64,000 nt of DNA from Mesorhizobium sp. NBSH29. Its GTDB lineage: Bacteria > Pseudomonadota > Alphaproteobacteria > Rhizobiales > Rhizobiaceae. Shown here piece by piece: positions 9,219 to 18,815 of this stretch (within the stretch, counting starts at the first letter, position 1; each line of letters begins with the position of its first letter). Under the pieces are notes generated by a model. That model was not told the origin of the DNA. It did not search any database and saw only the letters and a list, made by a program, of their open reading frames with translations. The stretch lies in assembly GCF_015500055.1 (NCBI RefSeq), contig NZ_CP045495.1, forward strand, positions 62,001 through 126,000, given 5' to 3'. Made by a program: the position numbers and the translations under genes.

Positions 9219-9641
9219 TCAAATCATCCATGGATCGAAAAGCTCGATGCCAAAATCCTCGAAATCCTTGGTGTTGCGCGTCGCCAAGGTGAGGTCTTGC
9301 GAGATCGCTGTTGCCGCGATCAGGCCGTCCATTGACGACATCCCACGTCCGCGGCGCTTCGCCAGCCCCATCAGGTCGCCCCAGGCCATGGCAACCGGTT
9401 CGTCCACCGGCAAAACCCTGTGCTCGAAGCGCATCGGCAAGTCCCGAGCCAGCCAGTCGGCGAGGGCTTCTCGTTTCCGTCCCTCCTCCATAAGGGCCAC
9501 GCCGCGCCGGATTTCAGCGATCGAAACGACGCTGATGAAGGAGCGATCTTCATCGAGACTATCCAGCCATTCCAGCACTCGCACTTCAGGAGCCGGCTTC
9601 GTCACTTCTGACAGGACATTGGTGTCGAGCAGAAGCCTCAC
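9219..9641 (-). CDS. VapC-family toxin (PIN-domain ribonuclease)
   Basis: This is a 140-aa PIN-domain protein, expected to cut RNA when free of its antitoxin. Acidic metal-binding residues are visible in LLLDTNVLSE (N-terminus), in VVSIAEIRRG and in the MDGLIAATAI and LATRNTKDFEDFGI region, giving the usual PIN set. The start overlaps the stop of the upstream antitoxin by 4 nt, the classic operon layout. It probably stabilises the plasmid by post-segregational killing. Confidence 0.9.
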   Translation of the reverse strand: MRLLLDTNVLSEVTKPAPEVRVLEWLDSLDEDRSFISVVSIAEIRRGVALMEEGRKREALADWLARDLPMRFEHRVLPVDEPVAMAWGDLMGLAKRRGRGMSSMDGLIAATAISQDLTLATRNTKDFEDFGIELFDPWMI

Positions 9642-9904
9642 AGTGGCAGATCACGCGGATCGTCGCGGAGCCGCTCGATGACCAAATCGGTGCCGCGCAA
9701 CGGCGATTCCAGCAGGAATTCCGCAAGCGTGCCCTTGCGGGCGATCTTGCGCTGCCATTCCTCGGCCGAGACGACAACGACGCTCGGTTTGCCGTTGCGG
9801 GTGATCGTCTGTGGCGAAGTTTGTGCGCGCTCGATCACTTCCGAGAGACGGGCCTTTGCCCCAGCGACGGTCCATTTGGCATCCTGGTTAGGCGAAGATA
9901 GCAT
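9638..9904 (-). CDS. Phd/YefM-type antitoxin
   Basis: This 88-aa protein is the first gene of the toxin-antitoxin pair. The N-terminal half (WTVAGAKARLSEVIERA, then TITRNGKPSVVVVSAEEW) is the Phd/YefM fold that binds DNA. The C-terminal tail would wrap the PIN toxin. It overlaps the toxin start by 4 nt. Immediately upstream (about 9915-9945) three close copies of a TAGTCA/GGTCA-like hexamer lie in tandem on the minus strand, a plausible site for autoregulation. Confidence 0.88.
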   Translation of the reverse strand: MLSSPNQDAKWTVAGAKARLSEVIERAQTSPQTITRNGKPSVVVVSAEEWQRKIARKGTLAEFLLESPLRGTDLVIERLRDDPRDLPL

Positions 9905-9995
9905 TGCTGGCCTCCGTGACCATCTTGACTATCGTGACTATATGGGATTGGCCAAAGGGCCGCAACAGGGCAGGGGAGGGGGCTATTCCGGCGCG

Positions 9996-10165
9996 CTAAA
10001 CACCCGAGGCCTTGGTGAGATTGACCCGGAAGCGGTCGCGGCGGCGCTGGTATTTGTGTGTCATCTCGGCCGAGGCATGGCCAAGCTGCTTTTGCACATA
10101 GCGCTCGTCGACCTCGACTGAGGACGCAAGACCGGCACGCAGCGAATGGCCGACAAACAGGTATC
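9996..10165 (-). pseudogene. Remnant of the C-terminus of a tyrosine recombinase gene
   Basis: Only the last 50 or so codons remain (from [11 protein letters not shown] through [19 protein letters not shown] to the stop). They include the catalytic HxxR, the LGH box and the tyrosine region. The segment closely matches the 3' end of the intact recombinase at 13692-14870 (roughly nine bases in ten). The match ends abruptly near 10160. The helicase gene 10227-13649 thus lies between two copies of the same recombinase 3' end. Confidence 0.8.
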
Positions 10166-10226
10166 GAAAAACGAGCAAGCGATCATGATTGCGAAAGCGA
10201 AAGTTTAGCGAACCGACAGCTCCACG

Positions 10227-13200
10227 CTACCCCAGCAACAGGTCGAGATCAGCCTCGGAGATGGCGAGGGTTGGCTGACCGTCGTGGTCGAACAGGCTGG
10301 CGGCAAGTGCGCGTTTTTTGTCTTTCAGCACGTCCATCTTCTCCTCGATCGTGTCGGCGGCTACCAGTCGGTAGACGAAGACTGGCTTGTCCTGGCCGAT
10401 GCGGTGGGCGCGGTCGATGGCTTGCTCTTCAACCGCCGGATTCCACCACGGATCGTAGAGGATCACCGTGTCGGCCGCCGTCAGATTCAGCCCGACGCCG
10501 CCGGCCTTGAGGCTGATGAGGAACACCGGCAGCGCTCCCTCCTGGAACGACCTTACCTGGGCTCCGCGATCGACCGTGTCGCCTGTCAGCAACGCATAGG
10601 CGATGCCTGCCTCGTCGAGCAGCGGCCGGATCAGGTCCAACATGGACGTGAACTGCGAAAACACGATTACTTTGCGACCCTCATCGACGAGCTCGCCGAC
10701 CAGTTCCATCAGCCGGTCTAGCTTTGCAGATCCGGTCTTAGCCGCGGCGCCGGTTTTCGTTGAGGCAAGTTTCAGCAGGCGTGGGTCGCAGCAGGTCTGG
10801 CGCAACTTCAGCAGAGCATCCAGAATGACGATATGGCTGCGGGCAAGTCCTTTTTCGGCAATAGCGGACTGAACTTTTTCATGCATCGCCAGCCGGATAG
10901 ATTCATAGATCGTACGCTGGCCCGCAGAAAATTCCACCTTCTCGGTGATTACGGTTTTGGGTGGCAGATCGCTGGCCACCTCTTCCTTGGTGCGACGCAG
11001 CAGGAATGGCTTGATGCGCCCCGCCAGCAGCCGCGAGCGCGACGTATCGCCCTTTTTCTCGATCGGCGTGCGCCATTGCCGGGTGAAGCTCTTCAAATCG
11101 CCGAGAAAGCCCGGCGCGATGAAGTGGAAGAGCGACCACACTTCGCCCAGATGGTTTTCCAGCGGGGTGCCCGTCAGGCAGAAACGATACGGCGATTTGA
11201 GGCCGTGAACCAGTTTCGTCGTCGCCGCGTTTGCGTTCTTGATCACCTGCGCCTCGTCGAGGAAGATCATGCCCCAGATGCGGCCTGAAAGAACCGCATG
11301 GTCGCGCGCCAGCAGCGGATAGGTGGTCAGCACAAGATCGACGCTGTCGAGGCTGTCGAAATGTTGCTTGCGATCCGCCCCCTGCAGCACGAGGATGGAG
11401 AGTTCGGACGCGAACCTTTGGGTCTCCGTCGCCCAGTTGTGCATCAGGCTCGTCGGGGCGACGACCAAAACCGGACCGGACAAGCGCCCGGCCGCTTTCT
11501 CGATGGCTATCAATCCCAGCGCCTGCACCGTTTTGCCAAGACCCATGTCGTCGGCGAGAATGCCGCCAAGCCCTGCGTCCTTCAAAAAAGCCAACCATGC
11601 CAGCCCGCGCGCCTGATAGGGACGCAAAGTCGCGCCGAACCAGGGCGGCAGATCGACGTTGGGAATGCCGCCGTGATTGCGCAAGGTCCGCCCCAAGGCG
11701 CGCACGCCCTCGCCACCCTGCCAGAGGACCCCGGCTCCAGCCGCCGTCTCCAGATCGGCAAGGCTTGCGGCATCCAGCGATGAGAGGCGCACACGCCCGT
11801 CTGGCGCGGGACCGCCGGTCAGATTAAAGAGATCGAACAGCGTGCGGACCATGGGCAGGATGCGCCCGACGGGAACCGCCAGCACCTCGCCACTCACGAG
11901 TGGCAGGAACAGCGGCTCATCCTCGTCCAGCAGTTCCAGCGTCGCCGGCTCTACCATCAACATGAGGTGAACCAGCGGACCTATCAGATCCAGCCGCTCA
12001 CCACCCACCATCACGCCAAGGTCAAATTCGAACCAGTCAAGCCCCGAACTTTCGCTCAGGCGTGCCTCGAACGCACCGTCGCCGCGCCGTAATCGATAGG
12101 GAAAATCCGCAGCGATCTCGATCCGCCAGCCCTGCCGCTCAAGGTCGGGAATGTCATGATAGAGCGCCTCGTACCAGCCGCTTTCTCCCTCGTCGGGCAG
12201 GAAATTTCTCTGGTTGGCGGCCGGAACGCTGTCCCGCACTTTTGGCGCGGGCATGAAACCGGCGGCCCGCAATTGCTTTAGCGATGCCTTTTCAAGGTTT
12301 GCGTTACGATGGACCTCGACGGGCGTCATGTTGTCCATGCGCAAGGCGACAGCGGGCTCCTCGCCGGCATCCACCTCCCAAGGGCCGTAGCTGAACGCGA
12401 CGGTTGCTATGCCGGCAACTTCTGTCTGCCCGTAGCTGTACACGCCTGGGCGATAGGGAACAGGCATGCGAACCGCCGCCAGTTTCAGGACGGGCTGGAA
12501 CGGACCCCTGACGATGCGGGCTTCCGTGAGTTGCGGCGGCGCAGTGGTCGCCAATGTCGCCCCGGATGCACGAAGTTGCGCGCCGACCAGCGCCACCTGC
12601 GCCGCCGGAATGTCAGGCCCATCCAGCATTTCGTAAACCACCGTGGGTGCGAGCACCGTCACGATGCGACCGACGATGCCGGCCGCAGCATCGACATAGA
12701 CCGGCGGCATGGCGTTGAGGCACACAAGGCTCGCGGCGTGTGACATGTCGTCAAGCTGCAGGATCGTCCGCAGCGTTCCGCCAGTTCCCGGCGCCCACGC
12801 TACATGGCCGGAGATCGCCGCTCCCGGCGATAGCGCAATGCCGTCGATCGTCATCCAGCGGGCGCGGCCGGTGGCCAGGATCTCGTCGAGTATCTCCGCG
12901 CCGCGTTCGGTCGCCAGCGCATAGTCGCGATCCTGCATTGCGGAGCGGGGGATGCTGGTGATCGTTTGCAGGATTTTCCCGTCGGCCACACGCAGGAATT
13001 TCGCCCCGGATCGGCTGATCCAGTTGTCCAGGCTATAGGCGCTGGATGTTGTGGACATCGTGCCATCCTTGAGCACCCTTCCAGATCGGATCGACAGCCG
13101 CAGGCGTGGCATGGTCGTTCGACTCTGTTCCGGAGACAGAATGTAGATCAGCCGTTGGGGAAGGTCGTCAGTGTTGGGTTGGCTCTTTTCTTCCGCCTGG

Positions 13201-13649
13201 CGCAGGCGGCGGAGCCAATCGACGACGGCAGCCGACAGCGCCGGTTGCGTGTATGCCGCTATGCCGCGTATTGGCTGCGGTGTTGGCCCGGCGCGTGGCG
13301 CGAGTTTGTTCACCACCGCCAGTCCATGCAGCGCGCCGGCGGCGACATGCTTGCAATTGTAGCCGACCGGGCAGGAACAATCCCCCTCTATCGCCACCTG
13401 TCCCTTGCGGCTTGTGTATATGGAAATGCTCTGGCGGTAAGGCTTGCGGTTGGAGCCCTGCACTTGCGCGGCAATGCGTCCGTCGCTGGCCCATTCAAAG
13501 GCTACAACGCGGCCGTGCCGCTGATATGTTCTACCGGCGGCAAATGCGTTGGCACCAACTTCGCGTGCAATGTCAGTCTCGGAATATTCCGCCCTTGTTT
13601 CCATATCGTCCAGTGTTACTTGCGCTGTTGTATTGGGATCATAATGCAT
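10227..13649 (-). CDS. SWIM-finger SNF2/RapA-like helicase (1140 aa)
   Basis: This is a very large ATP-dependent DNA translocase. An N-terminal SWIM zinc finger is seen as CSCPVGYNCKH (about residues 92-104). A long middle region has no motif I recognise. An SNF2 core follows from about 680, with LADDMGLGKTVQ (Walker A, about 700), FLDEAQ (Walker B), LTGTPLENHLGEVWSLFHF, then the helicase C half with VFSQFTSM, LKAGGVGLNLTAADTVI and DRAHRIGQ. Such proteins occur in bacterial defence and in mobile islands, but the role here is unknown. The start could also be the ATG at 13604. No classical partner gene lies beside it, only recombinase sequence. Confidence 0.9.
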   Translation of the reverse strand: MHYDPNTTAQVTLDDMETRAEYSETDIAREVGANAFAAGRTYQRHGRVVAFEWASDGRIAAQVQGSNRKPYRQSISIYTSRKGQVAIEGDCSCPVGYNCKHVAAGALHGLAVVNKLAPRAGPTPQPIRGIAAYTQPALSAAVVDWLRRLRQAEEKSQPNTDDLPQRLIYILSPEQSRTTMPRLRLSIRSGRVLKDGTMSTTSSAYSLDNWISRSGAKFLRVADGKILQTITSIPRSAMQDRDYALATERGAEILDEILATGRARWMTIDGIALSPGAAISGHVAWAPGTGGTLRTILQLDDMSHAASLVCLNAMPPVYVDAAAGIVGRIVTVLAPTVVYEMLDGPDIPAAQVALVGAQLRASGATLATTAPPQLTEARIVRGPFQPVLKLAAVRMPVPYRPGVYSYGQTEVAGIATVAFSYGPWEVDAGEEPAVALRMDNMTPVEVHRNANLEKASLKQLRAAGFMPAPKVRDSVPAANQRNFLPDEGESGWYEALYHDIPDLERQGWRIEIAADFPYRLRRGDGAFEARLSESSGLDWFEFDLGVMVGGERLDLIGPLVHLMLMVEPATLELLDEDEPLFLPLVSGEVLAVPVGRILPMVRTLFDLFNLTGGPAPDGRVRLSSLDAASLADLETAAGAGVLWQGGEGVRALGRTLRNHGGIPNVDLPPWFGATLRPYQARGLAWLAFLKDAGLGGILADDMGLGKTVQALGLIAIEKAAGRLSGPVLVVAPTSLMHNWATETQRFASELSILVLQGADRKQHFDSLDSVDLVLTTYPLLARDHAVLSGRIWGMIFLDEAQVIKNANAATTKLVHGLKSPYRFCLTGTPLENHLGEVWSLFHFIAPGFLGDLKSFTRQWRTPIEKKGDTSRSRLLAGRIKPFLLRRTKEEVASDLPPKTVITEKVEFSAGQRTIYESIRLAMHEKVQSAIAEKGLARSHIVILDALLKLRQTCCDPRLLKLASTKTGAAAKTGSAKLDRLMELVGELVDEGRKVIVFSQFTSMLDLIRPLLDEAGIAYALLTGDTVDRGAQVRSFQEGALPVFLISLKAGGVGLNLTAADTVILYDPWWNPAVEEQAIDRAHRIGQDKPVFVYRLVAADTIEEKMDVLKDKKRALAASLFDHDGQPTLAISEADLDLLLG

Positions 13650-13691
13650 TATCCGACTGGAAATGGGACTTCAGTGGTTCTGCCAGGCCAG

Positions 13692-14870
13692 CTAAAGCCC
13701 GGATGCTTTAGTGAGGTTGACGCGGAACCGGTCGCGGCGGCGCTGGTATTTGCGGGTCATCTCGGCGGAGGCATGGCCTAGCTGCTTTTGCACATAGCGT
13801 TCATCGACCTCGGCTGAGGACGCAAGACCGGCACGCAGCGAATGCCCGGCAAACAGTTTTGCGCGTTCGCCTTCGCTCAGATCACCACGCACGCCGGCGG
13901 CGAGTGCGGCTCGCTTGACCAGTCGCGCGACCTCTTGGTCGTTGAGCCGGTCGCCGCCGACCGATTTGCCTTGACCTGAGACGCGTCGAAACAGGGGGCC
14001 ATGGGCGATCCGTCCGAGCTTTAGCCAGGTCTGCAGCGCAACAACTGGGCAAGTGGCATCGGACGAGCCACGCCCGATCTCGACCTCCCGCCAGCCGGTC
14101 TTGCCGCGCAGAGTTACAAGAATACCTTTTTCGAGAACCTCGATCCAGCCGAGACCGTCTTCGGTATGATCTCTACCAACGTCGAGACCGACGATTTCGG
14201 AGCGGCGTAGCCCCCCGGCGAAACCGAGAAGCAACATGGCGCGGTCGCGCAGGCCACGCAGCGTCCCACGATCCAGCGTCTCCAGCATGGCGATCAGATC
14301 TTCCGGCAGGATCGCTTCCTTCTGCCGGGGAGGGGAGGCGTGGCGGTTGCGGATGCCGGCCATGACGGTGGCGATATGGCGATCCTTGCGATCGAGCGGC
14401 TGGCCACGCTGGGTATAATTCCATGAGAGTGACGAAAGGCGGCGCTCGATCGTTGCCACCGAGTTCGGTTTTTTGTCCCTTGTGCCCGCACCTACGGTGC
14501 TGCCCGCGGCACTTCCGGACGCGCAGGCGGTGATGTAGAGGCCGACAGTCTGCGGGTCGGGGGGCAGCACCTCCAGGGTCTGGCGCCGCGCCCAGGCGCA
14601 AAAATGCTTCCAGTCGGCGGCATAGGCGCGCCGCGTGTTGGCAGAACTCGCCGCCTCAGCGTAATCTCGAGCGCGATCAGCGAGTGTTTCAAGATGCGTC
14701 GGCAATCGACTTTTGTAATCAGACTGCTTCGCAGGCGGGGGAGGGGAGGAGGCATCGGCCGGGCGTTCCTCCGGCGCGCGGCCCATTTCCATGACGACAT
14801 CGATGATATCGGGAAGGTCGTCGTTGCCTGAAGTTGTCGATGATTCTTGAGCGTAGCCAGCCTTGCTCAT
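13692..14870 (-). CDS. Tyrosine recombinase (phage-type integrase)
   Basis: This is a site-specific recombinase of about 392 aa. The N-terminal core-binding (SAM-like) domain is at about residues 60-180 ([20 protein letters not shown]). The catalytic domain shows [11 protein letters not shown] (first Arg), HSLRAG (HxxR), [12 protein letters not shown] and the tyrosine in KYQRRRDRF. The ATG at 14870 overlaps the stop of the upstream vapC fragment by 4 nt (ATGA), so the two were one operon. Its 3' end is repeated at 9996-10165 on the other side of the SNF2 gene. Confidence 0.92.
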   Translation of the reverse strand: MSKAGYAQESSTTSGNDDLPDIIDVVMEMGRAPEERPADASSPPPPAKQSDYKSRLPTHLETLADRARDYAEAASSANTRRAYAADWKHFCAWARRQTLEVLPPDPQTVGLYITACASGSAAGSTVGAGTRDKKPNSVATIERRLSSLSWNYTQRGQPLDRKDRHIATVMAGIRNRHASPPRQKEAILPEDLIAMLETLDRGTLRGLRDRAMLLLGFAGGLRRSEIVGLDVGRDHTEDGLGWIEVLEKGILVTLRGKTGWREVEIGRGSSDATCPVVALQTWLKLGRIAHGPLFRRVSGQGKSVGGDRLNDQEVARLVKRAALAAGVRGDLSEGERAKLFAGHSLRAGLASSAEVDERYVQKQLGHASAEMTRKYQRRRDRFRVNLTKASGL

Positions 14871-15115
14871 GCCGCCTCGATATCGGTTTGGGAGAAGTCC
14901 TTTCCGATAAAAAGGAGCGGTTCGTCGGCACGCTTTGCCAGCGCATAGGAAAAGCAATCGGCAAAGTTCAGTGCAGCCGGATGCCGGCCCTTGCCGTAAG
15001 TTAACCAGGCCTGGGTCGCCAGATCGACCACTTCGGAGTCAATGGGGATGATGTCGGCCTCGATCTTGCGGAGCCACAGTGTCGGAAAGCTGGGGTTTTT
15101 GAGATCGCCATTCAT
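14867..15115 (-). pseudogene. 5'-truncated vapC toxin gene
   Basis: Only the C-terminal half of a PIN-domain toxin remains: [16 protein letters not shown], then [21 protein letters not shown] and [13 protein letters not shown]. The normal start with its first catalytic Asp is missing. Homology stops about 40 bp before the left end of the TniABQ transposon, and the few residues upstream look like chance sequence. Insertion or an associated deletion probably removed the 5' half and any antitoxin gene. Confidence 0.75.
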
Positions 15116-15136
15116 TTAATTTCAATGGGTTAGCCA

Positions 15137-15205
15137 TGTCGTAAATATGAGACCGAGTCAGGGTAAATGAGACTGGACGCGGCACTGAGTCGGAATTCCT
15201 GAGAC
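15137..15205 (+). repeat. Left end of the TniABQ transposon with three TGAGAC repeats
   Basis: The terminal TGTCG is followed by TGAGAC at 15148-15153, 15168-15173 and 15200-15205, each preceded by an AT-rich run (TAAATA, GTAAA, AATTCC). These look like TniA-binding sites. Confidence 0.65.
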
Positions 15206-15234
15206 CAACTTGCAGCCAAACGACGAGGCTGTCC

Positions 15235-16851
15235 ATGGCAGATCAGATCGAGAACGAACAGCGTTGGTGGGAGGCGCGCCAGCGCGCCGAGATTCTCGCC
15301 AAGCTTCCTGATCGGCCGGGCGAGGCGCAGGTTCAGAGCGTGATCGGCGAGCTTGAGATCAGTCGTGCAACCTTGTTTCGCTGGCTGAAGCGATTCCGGC
15401 AGGACGACCGCACCAGCACTTTGCTGCCGCGTCGGCGCGGCCCGAATGCGGGCATGCAGCCTCTGGGTTCGGCGGTGCTTGTAATCGTCGAGGGACATTT
15501 CGAGAAGCTCTACGCAACGCGTCGCAAGCCGACACTGAGCCGTTTTCAGCGGGAGGTGGCGGCGGATTGTCGTGCTGCGGGGCTGCAACCACCCTCGATC
15601 CGTCGTCTTGGACGGTGGCTCGAGGCAAAGGATCAAGCCGATCTGATGCGGCGGCGCGAAGGCGCTGGCAAATCCGAGCCGGTGTTTCTGGCGACGCCGG
15701 GGGGACTGGAAGCACCTGCTCCTCTGGACATCGTGCAGGTCGACCATACCAAGGTCGACGTCACGGTGGTCGATCCGGTGACGCGGTTGCCGATCGGTCG
15801 ACCGACGCTGACCTTGGCGATTGATGTCAACACCCGGATGGCTATGGGTTTTTATCTGTCGCTGGAAGGGCCGTCGCTGACGGCCGTGGCATTGTGCTTG
15901 ACCCATTGCGTGATCGACAAGACGGCATGGCTGGCGGCGCGGGGTATTGCTGTGGATTGGCCGTCGCATGGAATTCCCAGGATTATTCATGTCGATAACG
16001 GCGCGGAGTTCCACGCGCGGGCCTTCGAGCGCGCCTGCGCCGAACACCGTATCGATCTCGTCTACCGTCCTCCCGGCACGCCTCGCTTCGGCGGGCACAT
16101 CGAAAGGCTGATCGGAACGATGATGGGGGCGGTGCATCTCATCCCCGGCTCGCACTTCTCGAACATCCGCGACCGCGGCGACCTCGATCCGGAAGCAGAA
16201 GCCGTGATGACGCTCAGGGAGTTGGAGACCTATCTCGCGCTCGAGATCGTTGGCGCCTATCACGCTCGCATCCACAAGGCGCTGGATCTACCGCCTGTGG
16301 CCGCCTGGAATGCGCGCATTGCCGATGTCTCGGTGCGCAAACCATCAGATCCGCAACGGTTCCTGATCGATTTCCTACCCTACGAAGAGCGGACCCTTCA
16401 GCGCGACGGGCTGCATCTGTTCCATATCCGCTATTGGTCGGACGAACTGCGCTGGCTGATGGGGCGGGACCGGCAAAGGCTGACCATCAAATACGACCCG
16501 CGTGACCTGTCTTGCGTGTTTGTCGCGACAGGGGAGGGGTATCTGGAGGTGCGCCCCGCCGACCGCACCCGACCGTCGATTGCCATGTGGGAGCAACGCG
16601 CGGCGCGACGTGCGCTGCGGGCGGAGGGGCGCAAGGCGCTTGATGAGGAACTCATCTTTTCGACGATTCTCGCCCAGCGCGCCTTGGTCGACGAGGCAAC
16701 GCGCGCGACGAGAGCCATGCGGCGGGAGAGTGCGCGGCGCGAGCACCTTGGCGGCGGCAAAATGATCGATCTGACGCCGGAAACGGCATCTGCCGAAGAC
16801 GACAAGCCCTTGCAGCTACCCTATTTCGCGGTGGAGGAATGGGATGACTGA
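15235..16851 (+). CDS. tniA: TniA, DDE transposase (TnsB-like)
   Basis: This is the transposase that cuts and joins the element's ends (538 aa). An N-terminal helix-turn-helix region (ISRATLFRWLKRF, about residues 42-54) precedes an integrase-like catalytic core with Asp170 (VQVDHTKVDV), Asp254 (IIHVDNGAEF) and Glu290 (FGGHIERL), giving a full DDE triad. A Mu-type C-terminal domain follows (HIRYWSDELRWLMGR). The end overlaps tniB by 8 nt, so translation is coupled. It lies about 30 bp inside the left-end repeats. Confidence 0.95.
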   Translation: MADQIENEQRWWEARQRAEILAKLPDRPGEAQVQSVIGELEISRATLFRWLKRFRQDDRTSTLLPRRRGPNAGMQPLGSAVLVIVEGHFEKLYATRRKPTLSRFQREVAADCRAAGLQPPSIRRLGRWLEAKDQADLMRRREGAGKSEPVFLATPGGLEAPAPLDIVQVDHTKVDVTVVDPVTRLPIGRPTLTLAIDVNTRMAMGFYLSLEGPSLTAVALCLTHCVIDKTAWLAARGIAVDWPSHGIPRIIHVDNGAEFHARAFERACAEHRIDLVYRPPGTPRFGGHIERLIGTMMGAVHLIPGSHFSNIRDRGDLDPEAEAVMTLRELETYLALEIVGAYHARIHKALDLPPVAAWNARIADVSVRKPSDPQRFLIDFLPYEERTLQRDGLHLFHIRYWSDELRWLMGRDRQRLTIKYDPRDLSCVFVATGEGYLEVRPADRTRPSIAMWEQRAARRALRAEGRKALDEELIFSTILAQRALVDEATRATRAMRRESARREHLGGGKMIDLTPETASAEDDKPLQLPYFAVEEWDD

Positions 16852-17725
16852 CGAGTTCGAGCACCTCTTTCCCGCCAGCCGGACGATCGCGGCGCTGAGT
16901 GCCGAAGAACGCATCCGCAGGATCCGCGCCGATCGATGGATCAACTATCCCCGCGCCGAGCAGGCCTTGGCAAAGCTGGAGGCTCTGTTAGCCTTTCCGC
17001 AACGCGCACGCATGCCCAACTTGCTCATCGTCGGTGCCAGTGGCATGGGCAAGACCATGATCGTCGAGAAGTTCGCTCGTGATCACCCCTCGCATTTCGA
17101 CAAAGCGACGGGACGCATGCACATGCCGGTGATTGTCGTGCAGATGGTTGCAGGTCCGGACGAAGCGCGCTTTTACAAGCGATTGCTGGCGGCAATCGGC
17201 GCCCCTGAGCCACCGCGGGCAACGCTGTCGGTGCTGGAAAGCCTGACTTTGCGCCTGCTCTCGGAAATCCGCCCGGGCCTTCTGGTGATCGACGAGGTAC
17301 ATAGCCTTCAGGCCGGCACGGTGCGAGAGCAGACCCGCTTCCTCAACCTGCTGCGATTTCTCGGCAACGAACTCAGGATCCCGCTCGTCTGCGTCGGCAC
17401 GCAGCAGGCGCGCAACGCACTGCGCACCGACGATCAGCTGGTGCGCCGCTTCGAGGCTGTTGCCTTGCCACCCTGGCAGAACGACGAGGATTTCGGCGGT
17501 CTTATCGGCAGTCTGCAGCGGACCTTGCCGCTGCGTCGGCCGAGCGAGATCGGCGATCGCATGCTGAAGCGCCTTGTCGAAGTCACGGGCGGCATCTCCG
17601 CGCATGTGTTTTCGCTGATGGGCATGCTCGCCATCGCGGCGATCGAGAGCGGTGAGGAGAGGATTCTGGCTACCGACGTTGCCGACACACGCAACGTGCT
17701 GGCTCTCCTGGGCGAGCCGGTATGA
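16844..17725 (+). CDS. tniB: TniB, AAA+ target-selection ATPase (TnsC-like)
   Basis: This is the ATPase regulator that links target DNA to the transposase (293 aa). The Walker A motif GASGMGKT lies at residues 64-71, the Walker B LLVIDEVHSL at about 146-155, and a sensor-like CVGTQQARNAL follows. It overlaps tniA by 8 nt at the start and tniQ by 4 nt at the end, so the three genes form one translationally coupled operon. Confidence 0.94.
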   Translation: MTDEFEHLFPASRTIAALSAEERIRRIRADRWINYPRAEQALAKLEALLAFPQRARMPNLLIVGASGMGKTMIVEKFARDHPSHFDKATGRMHMPVIVVQMVAGPDEARFYKRLLAAIGAPEPPRATLSVLESLTLRLLSEIRPGLLVIDEVHSLQAGTVREQTRFLNLLRFLGNELRIPLVCVGTQQARNALRTDDQLVRRFEAVALPPWQNDEDFGGLIGSLQRTLPLRRPSEIGDRMLKRLVEVTGGISAHVFSLMGMLAIAAIESGEERILATDVADTRNVLALLGEPV

Positions 17726-18759
17726 ATATCGTGGCGAGGTCGACGCTGTTGCCGGTCGTGCCGAGGGCTGAGCCCGATGAGCGACTGTCCTGCTGGCTGG
17801 GCCGTCTGGCGCAATTCTACGGGATGCCGATCAAGGCCTTTCTGGAATGCTCCGGCCTGAGTTGTTGTGACGTCGCCGACCTCGAATGGCGGCTCGGGGC
17901 AGGGGAGGGGGCTTTGCTTGCCGCCCGTACTGGCATGACTGTCGAAGCGACACGGGCGATGACCTTCGAGGAGATAGCGCCGCATGCACGCCTGACGGTG
18001 ACCCGCGGCAGCCGTTATGTGTGCCCGCTTTGTCCGGGCGGAATTCAACGCAAGAGCACGGCTCTTCCATGGAACTTTTGGTGCCCGGAACATGGAGTCC
18101 GCTTGGCCGCAAGGGGCGGGAGAAATCTGGAAGGGTTGTCGCAGACGCAGTTGACCGTGCTCGATCTCAATGCGCGCGCCGGCGCCATGCGCTTGGCGAA
18201 CTGGGCGCGGGGAAAAGATGAGGGACTTCCTTCCGTTCCTCAATTGCTGGATTTCCTGACGACACGGCATCGCAGATCCTCGCCGCCATCGCTCACCGAG
18301 CAGCCCCGCATGTCGCTGCTGGCGCGCAGGGAGAACCATGATTTCCTCACGCATCCGATCGCCAGGCAGGCGCTGCTGGTTGTCGTGCCGGAATACGATC
18401 GCGTCGCGCCCGTTCTCGCCAAGCCGGTCCGCTCCGGCCTGCTCGCGCTGGCGCAGGGCTCCCTATTGCAGAACTACGCCCTCGCCGTCGGTGTAGGGCG
18501 GCTGTCCGCGGATCCGGTCGGCCACGTCGCCTCTGTGCTGCTGGCCAGCGACGAGGAAGGCGAGGAGAGGCTCAGGGAAACATTGCGCGCGTGGCCGCTC
18601 ACGTTGCGCAGACGCATCTATGCACGTCTTCAGCGCCTTCGCGTCGCCCGCAGCGGCGCTTCATCAGGTGCAGAAGGCGTCAAATCCGGCCAGAAGCACG
18701 GGCAGTCTCAAAAATTCCGATTCAGCCAGTCTCACAATTATGCGCGAGGAATCTCATAA
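17722..18759 (+). CDS. tniQ: TniQ, target-site recognition protein (TnsD-like)
   Basis: This is the DNA-binding accessory protein of the transposon (345 aa). It begins with a TniQ-type N-terminus (EPDERLSCWLGRLAQFYGM) and carries a zinc-binding module with CPLCPGG and FWCPEHG (about residues 100-130). It overlaps tniB by 4 nt. The last 20 or so codons run through two of the right-end repeats, so coding sequence and transposase-binding sites overlap. Confidence 0.92.
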   Translation: MNIVARSTLLPVVPRAEPDERLSCWLGRLAQFYGMPIKAFLECSGLSCCDVADLEWRLGAGEGALLAARTGMTVEATRAMTFEEIAPHARLTVTRGSRYVCPLCPGGIQRKSTALPWNFWCPEHGVRLAARGGRNLEGLSQTQLTVLDLNARAGAMRLANWARGKDEGLPSVPQLLDFLTTRHRRSSPPSLTEQPRMSLLARRENHDFLTHPIARQALLVVVPEYDRVAPVLAKPVRSGLLALAQGSLLQNYALAVGVGRLSADPVGHVASVLLASDEEGEERLRETLRAWPLTLRRRIYARLQRLRVARSGASSGAEGVKSGQKHGQSQKFRFSQSHNYARGIS

Positions 18760-18815
18760 TTGTGCTCCAGATTTCCGTCTGCATGCCGAATCTCACGAAT
18801 TTCGCTCATCCGACA
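18705..18815 (-). repeat. Right end of the TniABQ transposon with four repeats
   Basis: GTCTCA at 18705 and 18729 and ATCTCA at 18751 and 18790 are followed by the terminal CGACA at 18811-18815. The first two overlap the 3' end of tniQ. Confidence 0.6.

Larger units (their letters stand above)
15137..18815 (+). mobile_element. TniABQ transposon (Tn5053/Tn7-like), no cargo genes
   Basis: The three genes tniA, tniB and tniQ fill this element. The left end starts TGTCGTAAATATGAGAC and the right end, read inwards, starts TGTCGGATGAGCG. TGAGAC repeats lie at 15148, 15168 and 15200 on the left. Inverted copies (G/ATCTCA) lie at 18705, 18729, 18751 and 18790 on the right, as expected for transposase-binding sites. 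The flanking pentamers (AGCCA at 15132-15136, CTCGC at 18816-18820) do not match, so no target duplication is seen. No resolvase gene is present. Confidence 0.75.
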
